In this document: positions 42,049 to 50,260 of the stretch, one piece after another
Layout of the letters: each line of letters opens with the position of its first letter
Position numbering within the stretch: the first letter of the stretch is position 1
NCBI GenBank assembly: GCA_026393475.1
Contig: JAPLAA010000101.1
Span: forward strand, 62,001 to 126,000
Direction: 5' to 3'
Length of the DNA stretch: 64,000 nucleotides
DNA from: Actinomycetota bacterium
GTDB taxonomy: Bacteria; Actinomycetota; Acidimicrobiia; Acidimicrobiales; Ilumatobacteraceae
The notes under the pieces: model-generated
The model's input: only the letters and a program-made list of their open reading frames with translations
Database searches by the model: none
What the model was told of the DNA's origin: nothing
Made by a program: the position numbers and the translations under genes

Positions 42049-43662
42049 TCAGGCGTCGATGGCGGTCTGCTTGGCCCAGCGGTAGTCGGCCTTGCCCGAC
42101 GGCGACCTGACGATCTCGTCGACGAACACGAACGCCTTGGGCAGCTTGTACCGGGCCACGTGGCGCTCGGCCTCGGCGAGGAGCGAGGCCGTATCGGCCT
42201 CGGCGCCCTCGCGCATGCGCACGATCGCCACGACCTCGTTGCCCCATCGTTCGCTCGGGCGGCCGGCGACCACGCAGTCGTAGACGCCGGCGTGCGCCTT
42301 GATCGCGGCCTCGACCTCCTCGGCGAAGATCTTCTCGCCGCCGGAGTTGATCGTCACCGAGTCGCGTCCGTGGAGCTCGATGATGCCGTCGACGCGGAGC
42401 CGGGCGCGGTCGCCCGGGACGGCGTAGCGCACACCGTCGACGACGGGATACGTGCGCGAGGTCTTCGCCGCGTCACCGAGGTAGCCGAGCGCGAGGCGTC
42501 CGCTCTTGGCGAGCCAGCCGAGCTCGTCCTCGCCGGGCGCGAGCTCGCGGTCGAGATCGCCCGACAGCACGTGGTTGCCGGGTGAGATCGGGAACGTGCC
42601 CGTGGTGGCACCGCCGCCGGCGGACACCTGCGACAGCTGACCGCCGGCCTCGGACGAGCCGAGTCCGTCGACGATCATCATCGTCGGCAGGTGCTGCAGG
42701 AACTCGTTCTTCAACCCGGCCGACAGCGGGGCGCCGCCGGAGAGGAGCACGGTGAGCGTGGACAGGTCGTACCGATGGCGTGAGAGTTCGTCGAGCAGCG
42801 GCCGACCGAAGGCGTCGCCGACGATCAGCAGGAAGTTGAGCTGCTCGCGTTCGATGAGCCCCCAGACGTCGGTGGGGTCGAGCCGCTCGGGCACGCTCTG
42901 CACGTAGACGCAGCCGCCCGAGTTCCAGGTGCGGAAGCTCATCCAGTGGCCGGCGCCGTGCATGAACGGGGGAGCGAGCAGTGCCTTGAGACCGCCGACG
43001 GCCTCGTCCACGATGCCCTCGATGGTCTCGGCCCGCGAGCCGCCGAAGCACTCGACGTTGGCGTCGGCGTTGCGCCACAGCACACCCTTGGGCATGCCGG
43101 TGGTGCCGCCGGTGTAGAGGATGTAGAGGTCGTCGCCACTCCACGTCACGGCGGGCTTCTCGGGCGACGCTGCGGCGAGGGCCTCCTCGTACCAGACCGC
43201 CCCCGGCAGGAGGTCGTGGCCCGACTCGTCGGGCACCTGCAGGATCACGCGCAGCTTCGGCAGGTCGCGCAGCACCTCAGCGAGCGTGGGGGCGAACTGG
43301 CTGTGGACCACGATCGCCTCGGCCGCGGAGTCGGTGAGCAGGTAGCGCAGTTCCTCGGCGACGTACCGGTAGTTGACGTTGAACGGGGCGACCCGCGCCT
43401 TGAACGAGCCGAGCATCGCCTCGAGGTACTCGTTGCCGTTGTGCAGGTAGATCGCGAGGTGCGACTGGCCGCTCTCGTGTCCGGCGAGTTCGGACCGCTC
43501 GGTGCGCACGCCGAGGCCCTGGGCGAGCAGGTGGTTCGCGAAGCGGCGGGTGCGGTCGGTGACCTGGCCCCACGTGAGACGCCGGTCGCGGAAGACGAGA
43601 CACTCCTGGTCGGGGCGGGTGGCGGCGATCGCTTCGTGGACGTCGGCGACGGAGAACTCCAT
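42049..43662 (-). CDS. Acyl-CoA synthetase (FadD-like)
   Basis: A 537-residue adenylate-forming acid-CoA ligase. The P-loop is YTGGTTGMPKGVLWRN, the A5 region GLGSSEAGG, the hinge GDRARLRVDG, and the C-terminal catalytic Lys is in SPSGKADYRW. The LLSGGAPLSAGLK block is typical of the actinobacterial FadD group acting on medium or long fatty acids or steroid side-chains. The chain length is unknown. TAGGTT-N6 on the reverse strand sets the start. Confidence 0.9.
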   Translation of the reverse strand: MEFSVADVHEAIAATRPDQECLVFRDRRLTWGQVTDRTRRFANHLLAQGLGVRTERSELAGHESGQSHLAIYLHNGNEYLEAMLGSFKARVAPFNVNYRYVAEELRYLLTDSAAEAIVVHSQFAPTLAEVLRDLPKLRVILQVPDESGHDLLPGAVWYEEALAAASPEKPAVTWSGDDLYILYTGGTTGMPKGVLWRNADANVECFGGSRAETIEGIVDEAVGGLKALLAPPFMHGAGHWMSFRTWNSGGCVYVQSVPERLDPTDVWGLIEREQLNFLLIVGDAFGRPLLDELSRHRYDLSTLTVLLSGGAPLSAGLKNEFLQHLPTMMIVDGLGSSEAGGQLSQVSAGGGATTGTFPISPGNHVLSGDLDRELAPGEDELGWLAKSGRLALGYLGDAAKTSRTYPVVDGVRYAVPGDRARLRVDGIIELHGRDSVTINSGGEKIFAEEVEAAIKAHAGVYDCVVAGRPSERWGNEVVAIVRMREGAEADTASLLAEAERHVARYKLPKAFVFVDEIVRSPSGKADYRWAKQTAIDA

Positions 43663-43822
43663 GACGGGAACCTAGGCAAGATGTGTCGGACGTCACGAAT
43701 CGTCGCCGGGGACCGTTCCCGGCCCGGGACCGATCCGATCAGGGATCGAGTCGCCTGAGTCGTTCGGACCATCTGGATCGCCACGCATGGTGGTGCACGA
43801 CCACTTCCGGCATCATCGATCC
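43663..43822. other. Divergent intergenic region (160 bases)
   Basis: It contains the reverse-strand -10 TAGGTT (43674-43669) for the synthetase and, at its far end, a CATCAT element six bases before the ATG at 43823. I saw no convincing gene, RNA or long palindrome in the rest. Confidence 0.5.
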
Positions 43823-43927
43823 ATGTTCCAGATCCTGCAGCGGGCGGCGATGGTGGTGGCGGCCCTCGAGGTCTCGTTGAGCCTGCGGTGCCTGCTCGGA
43901 TCCCGGGTGCGTGGAGGTGCACGATGA
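43823..43927 (+). CDS. Small 34-residue hydrophobic protein
   Basis: The frame reads MFQILQRAAMVVAALEVSLS and ends RVRGGAR. The middle is hydrophobic enough for one short membrane helix, with Arg at the C-terminus. Its TGA overlaps the ATG of the next gene (ATGA at 43924-43927), and the GGAGG used by that gene lies within this frame. A CATCAT element six bases upstream fits the leaderless pattern weakly. Possible roles are a small membrane subunit or a coupling leader. Confidence 0.45.
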   Translation: MFQILQRAAMVVAALEVSLSLRCLLGSRVRGGAR

Positions 43928-44316
43928 ACGATCTGACGGCATTGGCCGAGACAGCGCTGTGGCCCCTCGTGGCCATCGTGCTCGTCCTCCTCGGCGCGAC
44001 GTTCGCCACGAGCGGACGTCCAGGACACGCTGCCACCGGGACGCAGGGTCGTTCGGAGGTCGGGCCGTCGGGCGGGACGACCACCTCCGATCGGCCCCGC
44101 GGCGGCCGGCGTGCCACCGATCATCTGCCCGGCGACCGGCTGATGGTCGTGGTCGCCGGCGGTGACGGCGACGAGACGGTTCGCTCCGCGGTCGACGCGG
44201 CGCGGCGGGCCGGCAGCGGCGTCACCGTGGTCGGCGATGCCACGGCTGCCGCCAGGGCCTACGACGGGCCGGGCACTCGCAGTGGACAGGTGATCGCGGT
44301 CAACAGTCGCGCCTGA
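43924..44316 (+). CDS. Hypothetical membrane-anchored protein
   Basis: A 130-residue protein with an N-terminal helix (LWPLVAIVLVLLGATFA) and then a Gly/Ser/Arg-rich linker. The C-terminal stretch DRLMVVVAGGDGDETVRSAVDAARRAGSGVTVVGD looks like an alternating strand-helix unit, but I cannot assign a family. It has a good GGAGG site and overlaps the preceding 34-residue ORF. The F420 oxidoreductase gene 25 bases downstream has its own promoter. Confidence 0.6.
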   Translation: MNDLTALAETALWPLVAIVLVLLGATFATSGRPGHAATGTQGRSEVGPSGGTTTSDRPRGGRRATDHLPGDRLMVVVAGGDGDETVRSAVDAARRAGSGVTVVGDATAAARAYDGPGTRSGQVIAVNSRA

Positions 44317-44320
44317 CCTC

Positions 44321-44340
44321 GGCGTCACTATGGTGACGCC
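44321..44340 (+). promoter_or_regulatory. Palindromic operator over the -10 of the F420 oxidoreductase gene
   Basis: GGCGTCAC (44321-44328) and GTGACGCC (44333-44340) form a perfect inverted repeat around TATG. The -10 TATGGT (44329-44334) lies across its centre, and the ATG at 44342 follows. A bound dimer would block transcription directly. The regulator is not identifiable here. Confidence 0.6.
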
Positions 44341-44341
44341 G

Positions 44342-45307
44342 ATGAGCGACAAGATGATCTTCGGCATGTTCATGCCACAGGGCTGGAAGATGGAGCTGTC
44401 AGGGATCGACGGCGCCGCGGCGAAGTGGGACAAGGCGGTCGAGATCGCGGTGAAGGCCGAGGAGCTCGGCTACGACTCGATCTGGGTGTACGACCACTTC
44501 CACAACGTGCCCCGCCCTGCGCACGAGGCGGTGTTCGAGTGCTGGACCACGATCGCCGCGATCAGCCAGCGCACGTCGCGGGTTCGGCTCGGCCAGATGG
44601 TCGGCTGCAACAGCTACCGCAACCCCGCCGTCCTGGCCAAGATCACCTCCACCGTCGACGTCATCAGCGGCGGCCGCCTCGACTGGGGCATCGGCGCCGG
44701 CTGGTACGAGAACGAGTACAAGGGCTACGGCTTCGAGTTCCCGAAGCCGAAGGACCGCATCGGCATGCTCAACGAGAGCGTGGAGATCGTCCGCAGCATG
44801 TGGACCCAGACCGAGACCGACTACGACGGCCGCTACTACAAGGTCTCCCGCGCGAACTGTGATCCGAAGCCGCTGCAACAGCCCCACCCGCCGATCTGGA
44901 TCGGCGGCGGCGGCGAGCAGCTCACGCTGCGCGTGGTCGCGAAGTACGCCGACTACTCGAACTTCGGCGGCAAGCCCGACGAGTGGGCGCGCAAGCGCGA
45001 GATCCTGAAGGGCCACTGCAAGGCGGTCGGTCGCGACGAGGAGACCATCGGCAAGACGTGGTCGCCCGAGGTGTTCATCCGCAGCACCGAGGCCGAGGTG
45101 GTCGCCGCCGGCACGAAGAGCCTGTGGGGCGAACCGTTCGAGGCGTGGCGCGATGCGAACCTGGTGGGTACCCCCGAGCAGGTGAGCGAGAAGATCCAGA
45201 CCTACGTCGAACTCGGCTGCACCGGGTTCATCCCGTGGTGCCCCGACTACCCGAGCACCGAGACGATGGAGCTGTTCGCCCAGCACGTGATGCCGAACTT
45301 CCGCTGA
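44342..45307 (+). CDS. LLM-class F420-dependent oxidoreductase
   Basis: A 321-residue TIM-barrel protein of the luciferase-like monooxygenase superfamily, in the F420-dependent group. GYDSIWVYDHFHNVP, the SRVRLGQMVGCNSYRNPAVLAKI block, SGGRLDWGIGAGWYENEYKGYG and the C-terminal LVGTPEQVSEKIQTYVELGCTGF are characteristic. Substrates in this group range from sugars to xenobiotics and cannot be read from sequence. The start at 44342, four codons inside the longest frame, is fixed by TATGGT-N7. Confidence 0.9.
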   Translation: MSDKMIFGMFMPQGWKMELSGIDGAAAKWDKAVEIAVKAEELGYDSIWVYDHFHNVPRPAHEAVFECWTTIAAISQRTSRVRLGQMVGCNSYRNPAVLAKITSTVDVISGGRLDWGIGAGWYENEYKGYGFEFPKPKDRIGMLNESVEIVRSMWTQTETDYDGRYYKVSRANCDPKPLQQPHPPIWIGGGGEQLTLRVVAKYADYSNFGGKPDEWARKREILKGHCKAVGRDEETIGKTWSPEVFIRSTEAEVVAAGTKSLWGEPFEAWRDANLVGTPEQVSEKIQTYVELGCTGFIPWCPDYPSTETMELFAQHVMPNFR

Positions 45308-45340
45308 CGCGGGAGCGGCATCGATGCGGCTGCGGCCGCG

Positions 45341-45820
45341 TCAGTGGGCGTGGGTGGCGATCAGCGCATCGAGCCGGTCGGCGCTGGCCTCTTCGAGCGC
45401 GCTGCAGGTGGCCATCTCGGCGATCACGCGCTGATCGCTGGTGCGGCTCGCGATGTTCCGCCATGCCTGGGCGCCCTGGCGTTCGGCGTTGGCCTGCACG
45501 CGCAGCTGGTCCCACACGTCCATGCCGGTGAAGACGTCGTAGTAGGTGCGCTTCGCCTCGGGCAGCGGCGCTTCCAGTGCGTCGCGCAGCGACTCGTCGA
45601 GGGCGAACACCGCCTCGACGCGATCCGCGATCTCGTCCTCGGCGCTCGAACAGGTGAGCAGCGCGTCGGCGTGCTCGGGCAGCATCTCGGCCCAACCGCG
45701 GTATCGCTCGGCGGCACCCCGCTCGAGCAGCGCCAGGAAGCGCGGCATCGCCTCGGCCGGCACGGCACCGATGTAGGGGGCCAGGAGGGCGCCGAAGTTC
45801 GGGATCTGCAGATCTGTCAT
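45341..45820 (-). CDS. Uncharacterised helical protein
   Basis: A 159-residue protein that looks almost entirely alpha-helical and acidic, with repeated Ala/Glu-rich helices such as SSAEDEIADRVEAVFAL and QLRVQANAERQGAQAWRNI. It has some feel of a ferritin-like bundle, but I find no ExxH metal motif and make no functional call. The start follows TACGTT-N7 on the reverse strand; the longer frame upstream is Arg/Pro-rich and unlikely to be coding. It converges on the F420 oxidoreductase gene. Confidence 0.65.
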   Translation of the reverse strand: MTDLQIPNFGALLAPYIGAVPAEAMPRFLALLERGAAERYRGWAEMLPEHADALLTCSSAEDEIADRVEAVFALDESLRDALEAPLPEAKRTYYDVFTGMDVWDQLRVQANAERQGAQAWRNIASRTSDQRVIAEMATCSALEEASADRLDALIATHAH

Positions 45821-45827
45821 ACGGCCG

Positions 45828-45833
45828 AACGTA
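45828..45833 (-). promoter_or_regulatory. Leaderless -10 (TACGTT)
   Basis: On the reverse strand, TACGTT then seven bases then ATG at 45820; it decides the start of the helical protein. Confidence 0.5.
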
Positions 45834-45894
45834 CCCCGCGGGCGTCGGCGTGGTCGTGGCGGGCGCGCCGGCCGCACGGGATGAACGGATCGGT

Positions 45895-46731
45895 TCAGCG
45901 CATACGGATGACGTTGCCGGTGACCATACGTGCCTCGTCGGAGCAGAGCCATGAGATGACGCCGGCCGCCTCCACCGGCTCGGCGACGTGGAAGTGCTCC
46001 GAGCTCGTCGCGGCGAACTCGCGGACCGCATCGTTCACCCAGCCCGTGTCGGTGATGGGCGGGTGGATGATGTTCGCCGTCACGCCATGGCGACCGAGCT
46101 CGGTGGCGGCCGCCATCGTGTAGTTCTCCTGTGCGTACTTCGCCGCGCCGTAGGTGACCTCGCCGGGGAACCCGTTGGGACCGCCCGAGGTGAGGCCGAC
46201 GATGCGCCCCCAGCGACCGCCGCGGGCGAGCAATCGCCGTGAGAACTCGGCGATCATCAACGCCGCGGCGCGGGCGTCCACCCCGAACGTGCGGTCGAAC
46301 AGCTGGGCGGTGACGGGGGTGGTGGAGCGACCGGCGGCATCGAGTCCACCTGCGGTGAACGAGTCGCCGGCCGCCCAGCCGGTCGCATTGTTGATCAGCA
46401 CGTCGACCGGCCCGAAGGTCTCCTCGGCGACCTCGAACAGCATCGTCGGCGTCCGGTCGTCGAGCAGATCCGCCTCGACCGCGATCGCCCGACCACCAGC
46501 GGCACGGATGCGTTCGGCGACCGTCTCGCCGTCGGTCTCGCGGTTGCGGTGGTACTGCTCGGGCGTCTCGGGATCGGTGGTCACCGCAGACCGGAGGAAC
46601 GCGACGACGACCGCCGCACCGTCGGCGGCGAGGCGTTCGGCGACCGCCGCGCCGATCCCGTGGTTGGCGCCGGTCACGAGCGCGACTCGTGATGCGACAT
46701 GGGAGGCGGGTGCTGGTGCAGCGTCGGTCAT
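45895..46731 (-). CDS. SDR-family oxidoreductase
   Basis: A 278-residue short-chain dehydrogenase with TGANHGIG near residue 21, an insert around residues 48-70 longer than usual, NNAT near 117, and the catalytic Ser in GLTSGG and Tyr/Lys in TYGAAKYA. NNAT in place of NNAG and the insert set it apart from the other three SDRs in the window. A GATGAT element six bases upstream of the ATG fits the leaderless layout weakly. Substrate unknown. Confidence 0.87.
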   Translation of the reverse strand: MTDAAPAPASHVASRVALVTGANHGIGAAVAERLAADGAAVVVAFLRSAVTTDPETPEQYHRNRETDGETVAERIRAAGGRAIAVEADLLDDRTPTMLFEVAEETFGPVDVLINNATGWAAGDSFTAGGLDAAGRSTTPVTAQLFDRTFGVDARAAALMIAEFSRRLLARGGRWGRIVGLTSGGPNGFPGEVTYGAAKYAQENYTMAAATELGRHGVTANIIHPPITDTGWVNDAVREFAATSSEHFHVAEPVEAAGVISWLCSDEARMVTGNVIRMR

Positions 46732-46771
46732 CGGCAGATCATCACACCGGTTGCCGTTCGATCGCGACGGG

Positions 46772-47140
46772 TTATCGACGCGCTGCGTCGAGCGCCTCGT
46801 CGATCTCGGGCGGTTGCGCGCCGATCGACTGGGCGAAGTCGATGAACTGCGACGCCGCTCGGCGCAGCGCCTGTCGCCGATCGCGCGGCAGTCGGGATCG
46901 TTGCCGCTCGCTCACGACGGTGCCGTGGCGGCCGCGGCTCTCGACGACGCCCTCTGCCTCGAGCTCGCGGTAGGCGCGCTGCACCGTGCCCGGGGCGACG
47001 CCGAGGTCCTCCGCCAGCTGTCGCACCGTCGGGAGTCGATCGCCGGGTGCGAGCGCGCCGCGCGAGACCAGTTCGGTGACGCGCACCCTGATCTGCTCGT
47101 ACGGCGGGACCGCCGACCGATGGTCGACCTCGAGGTTCAC
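46772..47140 (-). CDS. GntR-family regulator, YtrA type
   Basis: A 122-residue regulator made of little more than a DNA-binding domain: PPYEQIRVRVTELVSRGALAPGDRLPTVRQLAEDLGVAPGTVQRAYRELEAEGVVESRGRHGTVV, with a short dimerisation tail. This minimal form is the YtrA subfamily, which usually controls an adjacent membrane or ABC gene. Its GTG overlaps the stop of the membrane-protein gene upstream (GTGA), so it is made from the same transcript. The operator at 47967-47996 is probably its binding site. Confidence 0.88.
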   Translation of the reverse strand: MNLEVDHRSAVPPYEQIRVRVTELVSRGALAPGDRLPTVRQLAEDLGVAPGTVQRAYRELEAEGVVESRGRHGTVVSERQRSRLPRDRRQALRRAASQFIDFAQSIGAQPPEIDEALDAARR

Positions 47141-47967
47141 GATGCCAGCAGCGCTCCGCGGTCGCGGCGCACCATGCGCGTCGGCATCCACCACCACGCC
47201 ACCGCGGCGCCCGCGAAGCTCGCGACCGTGAGGGCGGCGGGCAGCCACGAGAACGGCGATCGGGCGAGTTCGGCGGTCTGCCACGAGAGCCAGCCCGTGC
47301 ACACGAGTTGCAGCGCCGACCAGCCGGCGATCACCCGAACGGCCGAGGCCACACGAATGGCGTGCTCGGCGAGGTCCAGGTCGTTGCCGGCGATCGGGAA
47401 GGGTGCGCGGCCGATCGCCCGCAACCCACGCCAGGTGACGACCGCGAGGAGCGCGCTGGCGATGCACACGGCGACGACGCGGGCTGGTGTGGGGAGATCG
47501 ATGCCGTCGCGCAGCACCATCGGCGAATAGCGCGTCGCGAGAGCGAGCACGATCGACAGCACGGTGGTGAGCGAGGTGGCGGCGATCGTGTGGCGAGCGG
47601 CGGGGGAGAGCAGGTCGGTGGCGGTCCACAGCGAGGCGACGGTCGGTTCGTTGCGTCGGCGTCGCCCGGTCATCTCGGCGACGAGTCCGGCGGCGAGCCA
47701 CCCGATGCAGATGGAGATGACGAGCGGGATGCGTACGTCGGTGAACGTCACCACGGCGAGGGGGACCACGAACCCGGTGCCGGCACCCAGCACGCGCCAC
47801 ACGCGGGTGCGGAACAGATAGGCGCGCACCAGCGACCGGGCGCGCACGGAGTCGGGTACGTCGTACTGGAAACAGAACCAGCCGAGCATCGGCTCGACCC
47901 GGGTGGCGCTGATCAACCAGGCGACCAGCGTGCTGAACAGGATGATGCCGACAAGCCCCTCGAACAT
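47137..47967 (-). CDS. Polytopic membrane protein controlled by the GntR partner
   Basis: A 276-residue protein with about seven to eight hydrophobic segments, among them FEGLVGIILFSTLVAWLIS, LVISICIGWLAAGLVAEM and LPAALTVASFAGAAVAWWW. I do not recognise the family. It starts at an ATG inside an inverted repeat, with TACATT-N6 on the reverse strand, and is coupled to the GntR gene by a four-base overlap. This arrangement implies a transporter or permease-like protein that is repressed until a ligand is sensed. Confidence 0.7.
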   Translation of the reverse strand: MFEGLVGIILFSTLVAWLISATRVEPMLGWFCFQYDVPDSVRARSLVRAYLFRTRVWRVLGAGTGFVVPLAVVTFTDVRIPLVISICIGWLAAGLVAEMTGRRRRNEPTVASLWTATDLLSPAARHTIAATSLTTVLSIVLALATRYSPMVLRDGIDLPTPARVVAVCIASALLAVVTWRGLRAIGRAPFPIAGNDLDLAEHAIRVASAVRVIAGWSALQLVCTGWLSWQTAELARSPFSWLPAALTVASFAGAAVAWWWMPTRMVRRDRGALLAS

Positions 47968-47996
47968 TGTATCAATGTACTGATACTTTGATACAA
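47967..47996 (-). promoter_or_regulatory. GntR/YtrA-type operator over promoter and start codon
   Basis: TTGTATCAA (47967-47975) and TTGATACAA (47988-47996) form a perfect 9-base inverted repeat with a 12-base spacer. The spacer holds a further half-site, TGATAC (47981-47986). The -10 TACATT (47979-47974) and the first base of the ATG are covered. It is the most AT-rich stretch nearby. Confidence 0.7.
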
Positions 47997-48033
47997 AAGC
48001 GAGGATGCTGCGAGCGCCTGGGTACGGACGCGA

Positions 48034-48080
48034 CAACACCGGGTCGAGACACGCCAGGCGGCGTGCTCGACCCGGTGTTG
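48034..48080. terminator. Long hairpin downstream of the MaoC gene
   Basis: A 15-base arm (48034-48048) pairs perfectly with 48066-48080. Inside, after one unpaired base, CACGCC pairs with GGCGTG around a four-base loop. It lies between the 3' end of the MaoC gene and the start of the membrane-protein gene. Without a U-run it may be a factor-independent GC hairpin of actinobacterial type. Confidence 0.6.
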
Positions 48081-48122
48081 CCGGTCGATCTCAGATGTTG
48101 CAGCGGGGCGAACCCGCAGCGA

Positions 48123-48584
48123 TCACTCGTACGAGCGGAAGATGACCTCGGCGACGCAGCTCGGCTTCGCCGCGCCCTCGCACTCGAAGGTGAAGCCGTA
48201 GGTGACCTGCACGCCGCCGGCGATGTCCTCGACCTGCATCAGTGTGACGCCCAGGCGGAGCTTCGCGCCCACGGGCACGGGCGACATGAATCGCACCTTG
48301 TTCGCGCCATAGTTGACGCCCATACGGAAACCGGTGGTCATGACGACCTGCGGCATGAGCACCGGGCCGAGTGAGAGGGTGAGGTACCCGTGGGCGATGG
48401 GGCCGCCGAAGGGGCTCTCGGCCTTCGCCCGCTCCGCGTCGATGTGGATCCACTGGTGGTCGCCGGTCGCGTCGGCGAACTGGTTCACCCGCTCCTGGGT
48501 GATCTCCATCCACTCGCTGTAGCCGAGGTGCTCCCCGACGAGCGCCTTGAGTTCTGCCGTGCCGTTGATGATGCGTGCTGCCAT
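48123..48584 (-). CDS. MaoC-like hydratase
   Basis: A 153-residue single hot-dog protein of the MaoC/(R)-hydratase group. The catalytic Asp/His pair is in FADATGDHQWIHID, with GPIAHGYLTLSL after it. It probably hydrates trans-enoyl-CoA, close to mycobacterial HtdX/NodN-like members. It is divergent from an acyl-CoA synthetase gene 41 bases away, which suggests shared control and use in fatty-acid breakdown. No strong ribosome site is seen; CAAGCT lies six bases before the ATG. Confidence 0.9.
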   Translation of the reverse strand: MAARIINGTAELKALVGEHLGYSEWMEITQERVNQFADATGDHQWIHIDAERAKAESPFGGPIAHGYLTLSLGPVLMPQVVMTTGFRMGVNYGANKVRFMSPVPVGAKLRLGVTLMQVEDIAGGVQVTYGFTFECEGAAKPSCVAEVIFRSYE

Positions 48585-48612
48585 GTCGGAAGCTTGACAG
48601 GTCGCCGTCGCC

Positions 48613-48618
48613 TACGGT
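48613..48618 (+). promoter_or_regulatory. Leaderless -10 (TACGGT) of an acyl-CoA synthetase
   Basis: TACGGT, seven bases, ATG at 48626; it discards 17 upstream codons of open frame. Confidence 0.55.
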
Positions 48619-48625
48619 GAAGCCG

Positions 48626-50260
48626 ATGGATCTCGTGCGCGCGCTCACCTACCCACTACGCGTCACGAAGCAGTCCGCGCGCCTGCTACGAAGTGTCCTC
48701 ATGGGGGACTTTCTGAGCGCGTACGCAGTCACACAGGGGACCAAGCTCGCGGTGGTCGACGACCGTCCCGACGGCACCCTCCGACAGCTCACGTTCGCGG
48801 AGCTCGAGGCCGCATCGAACCGGCTGGCGAACGTGCTGCTCGACCTCGGCGTCCGGCCCGGCGACTCGAAGGTCGTCTGGTGCGGGCAGAACTCGATCGG
48901 GCTGGTGCAGATGGTGAACGCGGCCCGCAAGATCGGCGTCACCGCGGTGCCGCTCAACTACCGGTTGAGCGACGAGGAGGCGGCCTACGTCACCGACCAC
49001 AGCGACACGACGATCGTGTACGTCGACGCCGAGTTCGCGCCGATGTTCGAACGCATCCGCGGTGAGCTCCCCAAGGTCGAGCACTACCTCGTGTTCGACG
49101 GCGCGGTGCCCGAAGGAATGATCGACGTCGACGCGCTCACCGCTGCCGCATCGGCCGGCGAACCGAAGGTGCCCGAGGGCACCGAGGCCGGCGCCACGAT
49201 GATCTACACCAGCGGCACGACCGGCAAGCCGAAGGGTGCACTGCGCCGGGGCACGTCGGGCGCCGCGCAGTCGGCGGCGATGATCGGGTTCATCGGCTAC
49301 AGCCCCGACGACGTGTACGTGCCCACCGGCCCGCTCTACCACTCGGGCCCCGGCGGGTTCATGGGCATCGCCCAGGCGCTCGGCCAGACCGTGGTGCTGC
49401 AGCGCAGGTTCAACCCCGAGGACTGGCTGCGTCTCGTCGAGAAGTACCAGGTCACCTCCACGTTCAGTGCACCGACGCCGATCCGCATGATCTGCAATCT
49501 GCCCGACGACGTGAAGGCGAAGTACGACGTCAGCTCGATGAAGCGGATGATCGCCAACGCCGCGCCGTGGAGCTTCGCTCTGAAGCAGATGTACCTCGCG
49601 TACTTCCCGGGCGACTCGCTGTTCGAGGTGTACGGCAGCACCGAGCTGGGCGTGAACTGCATCCTCCGGCCGGAGGACCAGTTGCGCAAGCCCGGCTCCT
49701 GCGGGCAGCCGGCACCGATGGTCGAGGTGAAGCTGTTCGACGACGACGGCAACGAGGTCACCGGCGTCGGCCCTGAGCACACCGGCGAGCTGTTCGTGAA
49801 GAGCCCGAGCGTGTTCGCCGACTACTACAAGCAGCACGACAAGTTCCTCGCCGACAGCAAGCACGGCTACCAGACCGTCGGCGACATCGCCTACCGCGAC
49901 GACGAGGGTTACATCTACATCTGCGACCGCAAGAAGGACATGATCATCTCGGGTGGCATGAACATCTACCCGGCCGAGATCGAGGCCGCGCTCGAGCATC
50001 ATCCCGACGTGCTCGAGGTCGCCGTGTTCGGCACGCCGAGCGAGGAGTGGGGCGAGAGCGTCCACGCCGTCGTCGTCGTACGCGAGGGCGGCTCGATGGC
50101 CGCCGACGATGTGATGGCCTTCGCCCGCGAGCACCTCGCGAGCTACAAGGTGCCGCGGTCGGTGACGTTCATCGACGAGCTGCCGAAGACCGGCAGCGGC
50201 AAGGTGCTGAAGCGCGAGCTGCGGGCCCCGTTCTGGGCCGGCCGCGACAGCAAGGTCTAG
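48626..50260 (+). CDS. Acyl-CoA synthetase (FadD-like)
   Basis: A 544-residue adenylate-forming ligase. The P-loop is MIYTSGTTGKPKGALRRG, the A5 motif YGSTELGVN, the hinge GDIAYRDDEGYIYICDRKKDMI, and the catalytic Lys is in TGSGKVLKREL. The N-terminal VRALTYPLRVTKQSARLLRSVL is a basic amphipathic region that may contact the membrane. It is divergent from the MaoC gene. Its TAG stop overlaps the era TAG on the other strand through a shared CTAG. Confidence 0.9.
   Translation: MDLVRALTYPLRVTKQSARLLRSVLMGDFLSAYAVTQGTKLAVVDDRPDGTLRQLTFAELEAASNRLANVLLDLGVRPGDSKVVWCGQNSIGLVQMVNAARKIGVTAVPLNYRLSDEEAAYVTDHSDTTIVYVDAEFAPMFERIRGELPKVEHYLVFDGAVPEGMIDVDALTAAASAGEPKVPEGTEAGATMIYTSGTTGKPKGALRRGTSGAAQSAAMIGFIGYSPDDVYVPTGPLYHSGPGGFMGIAQALGQTVVLQRRFNPEDWLRLVEKYQVTSTFSAPTPIRMICNLPDDVKAKYDVSSMKRMIANAAPWSFALKQMYLAYFPGDSLFEVYGSTELGVNCILRPEDQLRKPGSCGQPAPMVEVKLFDDDGNEVTGVGPEHTGELFVKSPSVFADYYKQHDKFLADSKHGYQTVGDIAYRDDEGYIYICDRKKDMIISGGMNIYPAEIEAALEHHPDVLEVAVFGTPSEEWGESVHAVVVVREGGSMAADDVMAFAREHLASYKVPRSVTFIDELPKTGSGKVLKRELRAPFWAGRDSKV

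Noticed and set aside
43683-43880. 65-codon forward frame in the synthetase/small-ORF gap
   Set aside because: Arg/Ser-rich with no promoter or ribosome site, and it overlaps the better-supported 34-codon frame in another phase.
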